Positions 1 to 6,445 of a DNA stretch of 17,632 bases are shown here, one piece after another. Source of the stretch: Chloroflexota bacterium. Lineage in GTDB: Bacteria > Chloroflexota > Anaerolineae > Aggregatilineales > UBA2796. Position numbers and translations under genes: made by a program. The notes below the pieces were generated by a model. That model was not told the DNA's origin, did not search any database, and was given only the letters and a program-made list of their open reading frames with translations. Each line of letters begins with the position of its first letter. Position 1 is the first letter of the stretch. The stretch is from NCBI GenBank assembly GCA_017743585.1, contig JAGHYP010000019.1:1-17632 (forward strand), written 5' to 3'.

Positions 1-60
1 GTTGACAGGTTAAAGCAGATGATAGCACGCGCGTTCCAGGAAATCAAGGCGCTGCGCAAT

Positions 61-87
61 CAATCTTGGTCAATCTTGATCAATTTG
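61..87. repeat. short 10-bp tandem repeat at left edge
   Basis: Two and a half units of a 10-bp motif are seen: CAATCTTGGT (61-70), CAATCTTGAT (71-80) and CAATTTG (81-87). The stretch is AT-rich compared with its surroundings and lies just beyond the 3' end of the first minus-strand gene. Nothing else recognisable is present in bases 1-116. No terminator hairpin with a T-tract was found for the minus-strand gene ending at 117. Confidence 0.5.
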
Positions 88-116
88 AACAGACCTGCAG
101 GCGCGCGGCGGTCAGG

Positions 117-698
117 TCAGCGCAATTGCAGTTTGGCGCGCCTGCGCGACTTGCGGCGCGCGCGGGAGCGCAGCAGCCAGCCGAGAAACAGAATGGCGAG
201 AGCGGTCAGCCAGCTCAGGTCGGCTGCCAGCGGCGGCGGGGTCTGAGCGGCGGTTGGCTCAAAAGTGACCAGATGCAGGCGCGGGGCGGCGGCGATCAGG
301 TCGTCTGGGAAGTGCTGGACGCCCGCTTGCGCGAGGTAGATGGCGGCTGTGGCCGGGCGGTTGTGGCGCAGGTGAGTGAAGGCATTGATCAGCTCTTGGT
401 GATCGGTCACGCGGCGCACGCTGACGGATTGCGTGCCGTAGGCGCTCTGCAAAGTCGCCAGCGGGTTGGCGAGCGCGTCGCGATACCATGGATCGTCAGG
501 CGCGGCGAGGGCATACATCTTGCCGTTGACGAAGAAATACGGCACGCTGGCGCGGCGCAGCAAGCCGCTCTGCTCGTCAATGGTGGTCAAGAGCAGGCTG
601 AATTGCCCGATCAGCGCGCCAAAGCCGAGCCGCCATAGCCAAATCGGCAGCGGATCGCTACGGAAGCCTGAGGAATCCGAGTAAGGCGTTTGGGTCAT
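117..698 (-). CDS. DUF385/deazaflavin-dependent nitroreductase-like protein with C-terminal membrane tail
   Basis: 193 residues. Residues 18-150 follow the pattern of the F420/deazaflavin-dependent nitroreductase family (DUF385, a split beta-barrel fold). A hydrophobic entry helix (residues about 18-36) leads into LLLTTIDEQSGLLRR (35-49), which matches the family's LLTTxGRxSGxPRR strand. The PYFFVNGKMYALA strand follows, then WYRDALANPLATLQ (71-84), the family's WYxNLxANPxVxVQ signature, and VRRVTDHQE. The usual SNGG...HP stretch before the Trp is shortened to APDDP. Residues 160-176 form a transmembrane helix followed by an Arg/Lys-rich end, so the protein is probably tail-anchored with the enzyme domain against the membrane. 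That extra tail is not typical of the family. I chose the ATG at 698 because GAGGTG lies about 9 bases upstream; an in-frame ORF extending to 881 would overlap the divergent gene. The fold is inferred from motifs, the cofactor (F420, FMN or heme) is not visible, and the substrate is unknown. Confidence 0.6.
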   Translation of the reverse strand: MTQTPYSDSSGFRSDPLPIWLWRLGFGALIGQFSLLLTTIDEQSGLLRRASVPYFFVNGKMYALAAPDDPWYRDALANPLATLQSAYGTQSVSVRRVTDHQELINAFTHLRHNRPATAAIYLAQAGVQHFPDDLIAAAPRLHLVTFEPTAAQTPPPLAADLSWLTALAILFLGWLLRSRARRKSRRRAKLQLR

Positions 699-740
699 TG
701 CAGCGCACCTCGCTGAGCGAAGGAGAGGCGATTGCGAGGG

Positions 741-746
741 ATTGTA
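741..746 (-). promoter_or_regulatory. candidate -10 box for the DUF385-like gene
   Basis: On the minus strand the hexamer TACAAT ends 42 bases before the ATG at 698, which leaves a leader of roughly 35 nt containing the GAGGTG ribosome site. No good -35 is visible at 16-18 bp spacing (the best is CTGCCG). The same TACAAT hexamer occurs upstream of the Mrp gene, which supports it modestly. Directly behind it lies a duplicated GCGCTCGGCA (759-778). Confidence 0.35.
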
Positions 747-787
747 ACACGGCCGGGCGCGCTCGGCAGCGCTCGGCAGAGCGATGC

Positions 788-820
788 ATGCGCGCCGAAG
801 GGCGCATTTTGCGCTAAGAT
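788..820 (+). promoter_or_regulatory. inverted repeat and candidate -10 upstream of the TIR-TPR gene
   Basis: ATGCGC (788-793) pairs with GCGCAT (802-807). With one bulged G, CC (795-796) also pairs with GG (800-801), and TTT follows (808-810). TAAGAT (815-820) is a plausible -10, 32 bases before the ATG at 853, but no -35 matches. The palindrome would sit over the -35/spacer region, so an operator is one reading. A short terminator is another, but no plus-strand gene lies upstream. Weak evidence. Confidence 0.25.
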
Positions 821-852
821 AGGGTTCGCAGCACCTGCGCTGAGAGGCTTGG

Positions 853-2145
853 ATGCCGATGCCTGAGATGACAAACGCCACCTACCTGACCTACCGCCGC
901 GACGTCGGCGCCATCCCTGCCTATGCCATCTGGCATGCCCTGCGCGCGGCTGAGGTGGATGTGTTCATGGACTTGGATAGCGCGCTGGACGAGGGGGTGC
1001 GGGCGCTGATCAGCGCGCAGATCGCCGCGCGCCCGTACTTTGTGCTGGTCGCCACGCACGGCAGCTTGGAGCGCTGCGCTGAGCGCGGCGATTGGCTGCG
1101 CTTCCAGCTGGAGCGGGCGCGGGAGGCACAGGCGCAGGTCATCGCTGTGCATCCGCCTGAATTTCCGTTTGAGCAGGCGGCGCGCGCGCTCGGCGATCTG
1201 CTGGAGCAGGCGATCGCCTTTCCGATCGCCTATGAGAGCATCCCTGCGGATATAGCGCGCTTGCGCCTGAGGCATCTGAAGGCGCGCCCTGCGCGCGAGG
1301 CGCCCGCGCCTGACTCGGCGCTTTTGGCGGAGTGGCAGGCGCGGCTGAAGGCGCTGCCGGCGGTCACAGCCGATCAAATCGCCGCGCAGAAGCTCTTCGA
1401 GCGCGCCTTCACGCGCCCGCAAGGCGATTGGCAGGGCCGCATCGAGGATTACACCGCCGCGCTCGAGCGCTACCCTGAATTCGCCTCTGCGCTGGCGCGG
1501 CGCGGCGCAAACCGCGAAATTCTAGACGATCTGCGCGGCGCGATGGAGGACTTCAACGCGGCGCTGCGCCTGAACCCGCTGCACGACGTGGCATACGTCA
1601 ATCGCAGCGTCCTGTTCGCCAAGCTGGGCGATCTGCACAGCGCGCTGCGCGATCTGAACGAGGCGCTGCGCCTGAACCCAACGCTGACGCTCGCCTACTA
1701 TCATCGGGCGGTGGCGTTCAACAATCGCGGCGATTATGATAGCGCGATCGCCGATCTGAACATGGCGATCCAGCTTGAGCCGCGCGCGATATTCTACTTT
1801 CAGCGCGGCTTGGCGTATAGCGGCAAGGGCGACGACGGGAACGCGCTCGCCGATTACACAGAGGCGCTGCGCTTAGACCCCAAACTGGCAGAGGCGTACT
1901 ACAATCGCGGCTTGATCCGCGCCAAGAGCGATATGCGGCGCGCCGTCGCCGATTGGACGGCGGCGCTGAAAGCCGATCCGAACTTGGCAGAGGCGTATTA
2001 CAATCGCGGGCTGGCGCGCGCGCAATGGGGCGACGCACAAGGGGCGCTGGAAGATATGCTCAAGTTCCTTGAGCTGATGCCCGATCACGAGAAGACGGCT
2101 GAGGTGCGCGAGGTGATCGAGAGCTTGCGCCAATTGCGCGGCTGA
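853..2145 (+). CDS. TIR-domain protein with TPR repeats (predicted NADase-inactive)
   Basis: 430 residues. Residues 8-140 are a TIR domain: YLTYRRDVGAIPA is box 1 (the usual FISYRR), VDVFMDLDSALDEG (35-48) is the BB-loop region, PYFVLVATHGSLERC (61-75) is the strand and loop before the catalytic helix, and DWLRFQLERA (80-89) is that helix. Aligned with SARM1 (DWVHKEIVTA), the catalytic Glu is Gln85, codon CAG at 1105-1107. Residues about 190-430 carry at least five TPR units with the N-P ending and the AxYNRGxxxAxxGDxxxAxxD pattern. Two units share near-identical DNA (1885-1910 and 1984-2009). TIR domains either cleave NAD or act as scaffolds; the substitution favours the scaffold or ligand-binding role, which is an inference. 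No membrane segment is seen, so it should be cytoplasmic. The start at 853 has GAGAGG five bases upstream; ATGs at 859 and 868 are alternatives. It is divergent from the DUF385-like gene and convergent with the methyltransferase. Confidence 0.85.
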   Translation: MPMPEMTNATYLTYRRDVGAIPAYAIWHALRAAEVDVFMDLDSALDEGVRALISAQIAARPYFVLVATHGSLERCAERGDWLRFQLERAREAQAQVIAVHPPEFPFEQAARALGDLLEQAIAFPIAYESIPADIARLRLRHLKARPAREAPAPDSALLAEWQARLKALPAVTADQIAAQKLFERAFTRPQGDWQGRIEDYTAALERYPEFASALARRGANREILDDLRGAMEDFNAALRLNPLHDVAYVNRSVLFAKLGDLHSALRDLNEALRLNPTLTLAYYHRAVAFNNRGDYDSAIADLNMAIQLEPRAIFYFQRGLAYSGKGDDGNALADYTEALRLDPKLAEAYYNRGLIRAKSDMRRAVADWTAALKADPNLAEAYYNRGLARAQWGDAQGALEDMLKFLELMPDHEKTAEVREVIESLRQLRG

Positions 2146-2188
2146 GCGCGTCGCTTTCTCTAAGATTTCTGAGATTCCCTGAGGGAGA

Positions 2189-2914
2189 TCAGGCGCGGCG
2201 CAGGACGCTGTAGCGATTGATGTTATCTGTGTGTCCATCTGCGTAGAAGGTTTCCACGAGCGTCAGGCGGCTGGCGGCTTCTAAGGCGCGCTGCTCGGCT
2301 TCGTCTATGTGATGGCAGTAGCGCAGCAAGCTATTCGGGGCATGCCCGCGCCGCCAATCCATCAGCCAATCGCCGCGCTCAGGGCCATACTCAGGCGGCA
2401 AGGCGATCAGGCGCTCGCGGAAGCGCGCGTGATCGTAAAAGCACCAGCTGGTGAAGACGAGCAAGCCGCCCCGCGCCACGCGCTCGGCTAAGCCGCTGAT
2501 CAGCGCTCGGCGGCGCGCTAGGCTCGGCACGTGATGCAAGACCCCGAAGAGCGCCACAAGCTCATACTCGCCCTCGGGCAGCTGATCTTCCAAGAAGTCG
2601 TGCAATTCAAGCCGCGCGTCGTGCAAGATGTTCATCTTGGCGAAGGCGGCGCGCGCAGCCGCCAGCAACGTCGGGTTGTTATCCGTGCCGTGATAGCGCA
2701 CGTCGGTCAGGTGGCGCGCTATGAAGCGGCCGAAGCGCCCGTTGCCGCAGCCGAGATCGAGGACGCGGCGCGGCTTCGGCAACTTCTCGAGGTGTGGCAA
2801 CAGGCGGCGCCAGCCGTTCCACGCCCTGCCGCGCGATTCGTCAAAGTTCTCGGCGGCTTGCGCGTAGAAGGCGCGGTTGAGCGCGTTCAGCGCGCGGCAA
2901 GCGGCCTCATCCAT
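2189..2914 (-). CDS. class I SAM-dependent methyltransferase, Trm9/ABH8-like
   Basis: 241 residues. VLDLGCGNGRFGRF (51-64) is motif I of a Rossmann-fold methyltransferase and binds the SAM methionine end. GTDNN (76-80) is the acidic motif II that holds the ribose, and ALFGVLHHVP (121-130) is motif IV. The N-terminal ALNRAFYAQAAENFDESR and the late GDWLMDWRRG, LRYCHHIDE pattern resemble the tRNA wobble-uridine methyltransferases Trm9/ABH8, so a tRNA or small-molecule methylation role is plausible but not proven. No membrane segment is visible. The start at 2914 has GAGGT 8 bases upstream. It is the last gene of the minus-strand block, 57 bp after the rhodanese. Only 43 bp separate it from the convergent TIR-TPR gene, and that gap contains just a weak TCCC-TGA-GGGA hairpin. 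Confidence 0.75.
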   Translation of the reverse strand: MDEAACRALNALNRAFYAQAAENFDESRGRAWNGWRRLLPHLEKLPKPRRVLDLGCGNGRFGRFIARHLTDVRYHGTDNNPTLLAAARAAFAKMNILHDARLELHDFLEDQLPEGEYELVALFGVLHHVPSLARRRALISGLAERVARGGLLVFTSWCFYDHARFRERLIALPPEYGPERGDWLMDWRRGHAPNSLLRYCHHIDEAEQRALEAASRLTLVETFYADGHTDNINRYSVLRRA

Positions 2915-2971
2915 CGCGCACGACCTCGCGCTTGTGCGCCGGCAGCGAAGCTACAGATCGAGTTTGCAGAC

Positions 2972-3292
2972 TCAGTAGCGCGCTAGGCTTGGATCAACCT
3001 CAACTGCCCAGCGATCGATGCCGCCAGCCATGTTGTACACATTGGTGAAGCCCTGTTCGGTCAGCCAGCGCGTCACTTGCGCGCTGCGCCCGCCCTTGTG
3101 GCACATGATGACCACCGTGCCTTGGCGCGGAATGCGATCTGGGGCTTCAGGGATCTCGCCCATCGGGATGTGTTGCGCGCGCTCGAGGCGGCAGATGGCG
3201 AGTTCCCAGCTCTCGCGCACGTCTATCACGGTCAGCGGCTCGCCGTTGGTCAGGCGCTCATGCACTTCTTGCGGCGTCAGTTCTTTCAACAT
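2972..3292 (-). CDS. single-domain rhodanese-like sulfurtransferase
   Basis: 106 residues, the size of a single-domain GlpE/PspE-type rhodanese. VIDVRESWE (22-30) is the CH2A region. VVIMCHKGGRSAQVTRWL (60-77) contains the active-site loop CHKGGRS with Cys64 as the persulfide carrier, and YNMAGGIDRW (86-95) is the C-terminal signature. The catalytic loop is complete, so activity (sulfur transfer from thiosulfate or a persulfide) is expected. No signal peptide is seen, so it is cytoplasmic. The ATG at 3292 is preceded by GAGAAGAG; an upstream extension to 3328 would need an ATT start and is rejected. It lies 66 bp downstream of the P450 and 57 bp upstream of the methyltransferase on the same strand, so it may be co-transcribed. 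No clear promoter is visible in the 66-bp gap. Confidence 0.9.
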   Translation of the reverse strand: MLKELTPQEVHERLTNGEPLTVIDVRESWELAICRLERAQHIPMGEIPEAPDRIPRQGTVVIMCHKGGRSAQVTRWLTEQGFTNVYNMAGGIDRWAVEVDPSLARY

Positions 3293-3358
3293 GGCTCTTC
3301 TCGCAGACTCACAACAGTTCGGCAACAATTTGACGAGAGTGACAGTGGATCGGACGGC

Positions 3359-4699
3359 TCAGCGGCGGGTCGCGCGCATGAAGACGCCTGGGCGCGGCTC
3401 GAGAGTGACTCCCATGTGCATATGCACATCGCGCTTGAGCAGGGTGAAGTTGAAGCACTGCACTAGGCGGGCGAGGATCACTTTCGCCTCAACTTGGGCG
3501 AACGCCGCGCCGATGCAATTCCGCGCGCCGCCGCCGAACGGCAAAAAGCTATACGGCACAGGCTTCTCTAGGAAGCGATCAGGATAGAACTCGGCAGGGT
3601 CGCGCCAATATTCCGCCATGCGGTGCGTGACGTAAATCGAGTAAGTGACGCGCTCGCCTTTGCGGATCAGGTAGCCGTCGTGCGTCAGGTCTTGCGCGGC
3701 GATGCGCGAGCCAAGGTGGGCAGGCGGATACAAGCGCAGCGTCTCATCGATGAAGCGGCCGAGGTATTTCAGCTCTGCTAGGCGCTCGATAGTTGGCGGC
3801 GCGCCGCCGAGGGCGGAGTCAACTTCATCGCGCAGCCGTTGCGCCTGATCAGGGTGCGCGCCGAGCAAGTACATCGCCCAAGAGAGCAGCCCAGTGCTTG
3901 TATCGTGACCCGCGATGATCATGGTCAGCATCTGATCGCGGATCATGGCGTCATCCACGCCTTCCGCGCTGATCAAAATGCCGAGCAGGTCGTTTGGCTG
4001 CGCGCCGCCCCTCGCCTGAAGGGCGCGCCGCGCGCGGATGATCTGATGCAAGTAATTGTCAATGCGGCGCAACGCGCGCCAGTAGTGCGGGCGCGGCACA
4101 TCTGCCCAGAGAATCCAGAGGCCGGGCGAGATGTAGCGCAGGGTGTGCAGCAGCGGCGACCAGTACTGCTCGATGTGCGGCATGAAGTCAACGCTGAAGA
4201 GCGTCTCCATGACGATCAGGAGCGCGATCTTGCGCATCTCGGTCAGCATGTCGTAGGTCTGGTCGGGCTGCCATAGGTCGGCGATTCGATCTGTGGCGCG
4301 CCACATCGCTTCCACATAGCCGGCCAGCGCGCTGCGATGCAAGGCGGGGTTCATCAGGCGGCGCATTGCGTCGTGCGTCTCGCCATCGGCGACCAATAAG
4401 CCGTCGCGCAGCAAGCGGGCGATTGGGTCTTTTGGCGCTTTCCACAGGAAAGAATCCCGCGCCTCGACCAGCAACCAGCGCGCCCACTCGGCGCCGGCGG
4501 TCATGATCGGCTTGAAGCTGGGCAGATTGGCGCGGAAGACCTTCCCCAGCGCGCCATGCAAGACTTCCAGCGCAGGCAGCGGACTGCCCGTGCGCAGCAT
4601 GACCTGCAAGGCTTTCAGCGCCAGCTTGCCGCCCGGCGTGGGAATCTTGGCGGGGGCGCTCGTATGCCCTTCACGCTTCGTCAAGCCAAGCTGCTGCAT
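3359..4699 (-). CDS. cytochrome P450 monooxygenase
   Basis: 446 residues, normal for a soluble bacterial P450. All diagnostic motifs are present: AGHDTST (263-269) in the I helix for oxygen activation, the ExxR pair E319/R322 in DETLRLYPP, the PDRF turn (373-376), and the heme-binding loop FGGGARNCIG (388-397) with Cys395 as the thiolate ligand. No N-terminal membrane anchor is evident. I chose the ATG at 4699 (AAGG about 9 bases upstream). This start lies inside the nucleotidyltransferase gene, so the two overlap by 29 bp and are probably translationally coupled. The longer ORF to 4786 would overlap even more and has no better signal. Substrate unknown. The neighbours suggest hydroxylation of a molecule that also receives or contains a nucleotide-activated sugar (a glycolipid or terpenoid, for example), but that is inference. 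No ferredoxin or reductase gene is in the window, so electrons must come from elsewhere. Confidence 0.95.
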   Translation of the reverse strand: MQQLGLTKREGHTSAPAKIPTPGGKLALKALQVMLRTGSPLPALEVLHGALGKVFRANLPSFKPIMTAGAEWARWLLVEARDSFLWKAPKDPIARLLRDGLLVADGETHDAMRRLMNPALHRSALAGYVEAMWRATDRIADLWQPDQTYDMLTEMRKIALLIVMETLFSVDFMPHIEQYWSPLLHTLRYISPGLWILWADVPRPHYWRALRRIDNYLHQIIRARRALQARGGAQPNDLLGILISAEGVDDAMIRDQMLTMIIAGHDTSTGLLSWAMYLLGAHPDQAQRLRDEVDSALGGAPPTIERLAELKYLGRFIDETLRLYPPAHLGSRIAAQDLTHDGYLIRKGERVTYSIYVTHRMAEYWRDPAEFYPDRFLEKPVPYSFLPFGGGARNCIGAAFAQVEAKVILARLVQCFNFTLLKRDVHMHMGVTLEPRPGVFMRATRR

Positions 4700-5381
4700 C
4701 TTCGTTCGCCTTATGATAATCTTCAAAGCGCCCGATATCCAGCCAATATTCTTGGATTGAGTAGCTGCACACGCGCATCCCTGCATCTATCGCCGCTTGG
4801 ATCAGCTGTGTGGCGTCGTAGCGCCCGCTTGCGGGCAGCAGGCTCAGCGCCTCAGGGCTGATGGCGTAGATGCCGGCATTGATATCCACGCTGAGCGTCG
4901 GCTTCTCGCGCAGGGCGACCACGCGCTGCGCCGCGCTCTCGACCACGCCGTATGGAATTGGCACGTCATACGCTTTGACGCCAACTGTGAGCGCGGCGCG
5001 CTGCTCAAGATGAAAAGCGTAGAAGGCGCGGAAATCCAGCTGAGTGACCAAGTCGCCGTTCATCATCAGAAACGGCGCGCGCAGCCGATCGCGCAGCAAG
5101 TTGAGCGCGCCCGCCGTGCCAAGCGGCTCAGATTCGCGCACGTAATGCAGCTGCACGCCTAGATGCGCGCCATCTTTGAAGTAACTTTCGATCAGCTCCG
5201 CTTTGTAGCCGAGCGAGAGGTAGATCTCAGTGATGGCGTGCTTGCGCAGGCGCGCTAGGAGCAGCTCAAGGATCGGGCGCTCGCCGATCGGGAACATCGG
5301 CTTGGGGATGACGTAGCTCCATGGACGCAACCGCGTCCCGAGCCCGCCGCACATCAGCACCGCCTGCACTGAGTCGCTCAT
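4671..5381 (-). CDS. sugar-1-phosphate nucleotidyltransferase
   Basis: 236 residues, the single-domain NTP_transferase form without a C-terminal beta-helix. CGGLGTRLRP (11-20) is the nucleotide-binding signature, PKPMFPI (26-32) contains the catalytic Lys, PLGTAGAL (86-93) binds the base, and NGDL (108-111) has metal-binding Asp110. DINAGIYAI is the typical sugar-contact strand. It should join a nucleoside triphosphate and a sugar-1-phosphate to give an NDP-sugar and pyrophosphate; the base and sugar cannot be read from sequence (GDP-mannose, heptose or glucose types are all possible). The ATG at 5381 overlaps the TGA of the upstream dehydratase by 4 bp (ATGA), a classic coupled junction, and its own 3' end overlaps the P450 start by 29 bp. 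Confidence 0.9.
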   Translation of the reverse strand: MSDSVQAVLMCGGLGTRLRPWSYVIPKPMFPIGERPILELLLARLRKHAITEIYLSLGYKAELIESYFKDGAHLGVQLHYVRESEPLGTAGALNLLRDRLRAPFLMMNGDLVTQLDFRAFYAFHLEQRAALTVGVKAYDVPIPYGVVESAAQRVVALREKPTLSVDINAGIYAISPEALSLLPASGRYDATQLIQAAIDAGMRVCSYSIQEYWLDIGRFEDYHKANEDAAAWLDEA

Positions 5382-6376
5382 ATCTGATACCGATCGGGCT
5401 GAAAGCGCTCCAGATGCGCCTGTACCCACGCTATCGTGCGCGATAGGCCTTCTTCCAGCGAGAGCTCAGGCTGCCAATTCAAGACGCTCCGCGCGAGGCT
5501 GTTGTTGGATTGCAGGCGCAGCACCTCGCTGCTCTCAGGGCGCAGGCGCTCGCTGACGTTCGGCTGCAGGCGCACAGGGCGACCGATCAGGTTGATGATC
5601 AGCTCGGCGATCTCGCCGATGGTATGCGATTCGCCCGTGCCGAGATTGAAGACCTGGCCGATCGCCGTCTCTGGGCCGAAGGCGGCGCACATCAGGCCGC
5701 GCGCCGTGTCGATCGCGTGCGTGTAGTCGCGGTAGGTGTGGATCGCGCCGAGCTGCACCACATCGCGCGTCAGCGCCTGCGCGATGATGGTCGGGATCAC
5801 GGCGCGCGCGCTCTGACGCTCGCCATACGTGTTGAACGGACGCACCACGACGACCGGCGTGCCATAGGTGCGCTGGAAGCTCAGGCTGATCGCCTCAGCG
5901 GCGACTTTGCTGGCGGCATACGGCGATTGCGCCTGCAGCGGATGGCGCTCGTCAATCGGCACGTACTGCGCCGTGCCGTAGACTTCGCTTGAGCTGACGA
6001 TCACGCCGCGCTGCGTGCCGTGTTGCCGCATCGCTTGCAGCACGTTCAGCGTGCCGTTGATATTCACAGCGAGCGTCTCTTCGGGATGCTGATAGGAGTA
6101 AGGAATCGAGACGATCGCGCCGAGGTGGAAGATCACGGCGCAGCCTGCTGCCGCCTTGCTGACGGCTTCTGCGTCGCGCAGGTCGGCGGGGTATAGCTCA
6201 ACGTGATCCAGCACGTCGGCGGGCAGGTCGGCGAGGTTGCCGCGCTTATCGGCAGCAGAAGTGTAGCGCGTCATGGCGCGCACGGCGTAGCCCGCGCGCA
6301 CCAGCTGCTCGGTCAGATGGCTGCCGATGAAGCCTGCGGCGCCTGTCACTAGGACTTTGGTGTTGAAGTTTCCCAT
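5378..6376 (-). CDS. NAD-dependent sugar-nucleotide 4,6-dehydratase/epimerase (extended SDR, LegB-like)
   Basis: 332 residues, full length for an extended short-chain dehydrogenase. TGAAGFIGSH (11-20) is the GxxGxxG dinucleotide site. SSSEVYG (128-134) supplies the catalytic Ser/Glu region, and SPYAASK (151-157) gives the catalytic Tyr153 and Lys157. VVRPFNTYGERQ and YRDYTHAID are substrate-side signatures seen in the LegB/NDP-hexose 4,6-dehydratase group. The Glu after SSS argues for 4,6-dehydratase activity rather than simple C4 epimerisation, but the exact NDP-sugar is not determinable. It heads the dehydratase-nucleotidyltransferase-P450 unit. There is no Shine-Dalgarno before the ATG at 6376; instead TATAAT lies 8 nt upstream, suggesting a leaderless transcript start. 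Confidence 0.9.
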   Translation of the reverse strand: MGNFNTKVLVTGAAGFIGSHLTEQLVRAGYAVRAMTRYTSAADKRGNLADLPADVLDHVELYPADLRDAEAVSKAAAGCAVIFHLGAIVSIPYSYQHPEETLAVNINGTLNVLQAMRQHGTQRGVIVSSSEVYGTAQYVPIDERHPLQAQSPYAASKVAAEAISLSFQRTYGTPVVVVRPFNTYGERQSARAVIPTIIAQALTRDVVQLGAIHTYRDYTHAIDTARGLMCAAFGPETAIGQVFNLGTGESHTIGEIAELIINLIGRPVRLQPNVSERLRPESSEVLRLQSNNSLARSVLNWQPELSLEEGLSRTIAWVQAHLERFQPDRYQI

Positions 6377-6384
6377 GTGAGCCG

Positions 6385-6390
6385 ATTATA
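6385..6390 (-). promoter_or_regulatory. perfect -10 box 8 nt before the dehydratase ATG (leaderless promoter)
   Basis: Read on the minus strand, TATAAT is followed by CGGCTCAC and then the ATG at 6376. Transcription normally starts about 6-8 nt after a -10, so the mRNA would begin at or next to the A of the start codon. The spacer has no purine-rich ribosome site, which fits. The region 17 bp upstream gives TAGCGC, a poor -35. Confidence 0.6.
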
Positions 6391-6412
6391 GCGCGCCGCG
6401 CTGCGCTGCGCT

Positions 6413-6445
6413 ATGCCCAGCCGATGCCCAGCCGATGCCTAGCCG
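6413..6445. repeat. 11-bp tandem repeat (three copies) over the Mrp stop codon
   Basis: Units ATGCCCAGCCG (6413-6423), ATGCCCAGCCG (6424-6434) and ATGCCTAGCCG (6435-6445), followed by a partial ATGAC. The T in the third unit creates the TAG stop of the Mrp gene on the minus strand (6441-6439). Just beside it, at 6398-6412, is a GCGCT-type run. The array fills most of the gap between Mrp and the dehydratase promoter. Confidence 0.85.

Noticed and set aside
2..7. TTGACA at the left edge as a -35 box
   Set aside because: No acceptable -10 at 16-18 bp and no plus-strand gene follows before the convergent minus-strand gene.
66..638. 190-codon plus-strand ORF opposite the DUF385-like gene
   Set aside because: Low-complexity Arg/Gln/Ala-rich translation with no recognisable domain; the minus strand carries clear family motifs and a ribosome site.
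2174..2184. TCCCTGAGGGA as a bidirectional terminator between convergent genes
   Set aside because: Only a 4-bp stem plus an end pair, with no T-tract on either strand.
6413..6445. Tandem array as a CRISPR
   Set aside because: Units are 11 bp and directly abutting, with no spacers and no cas genes.
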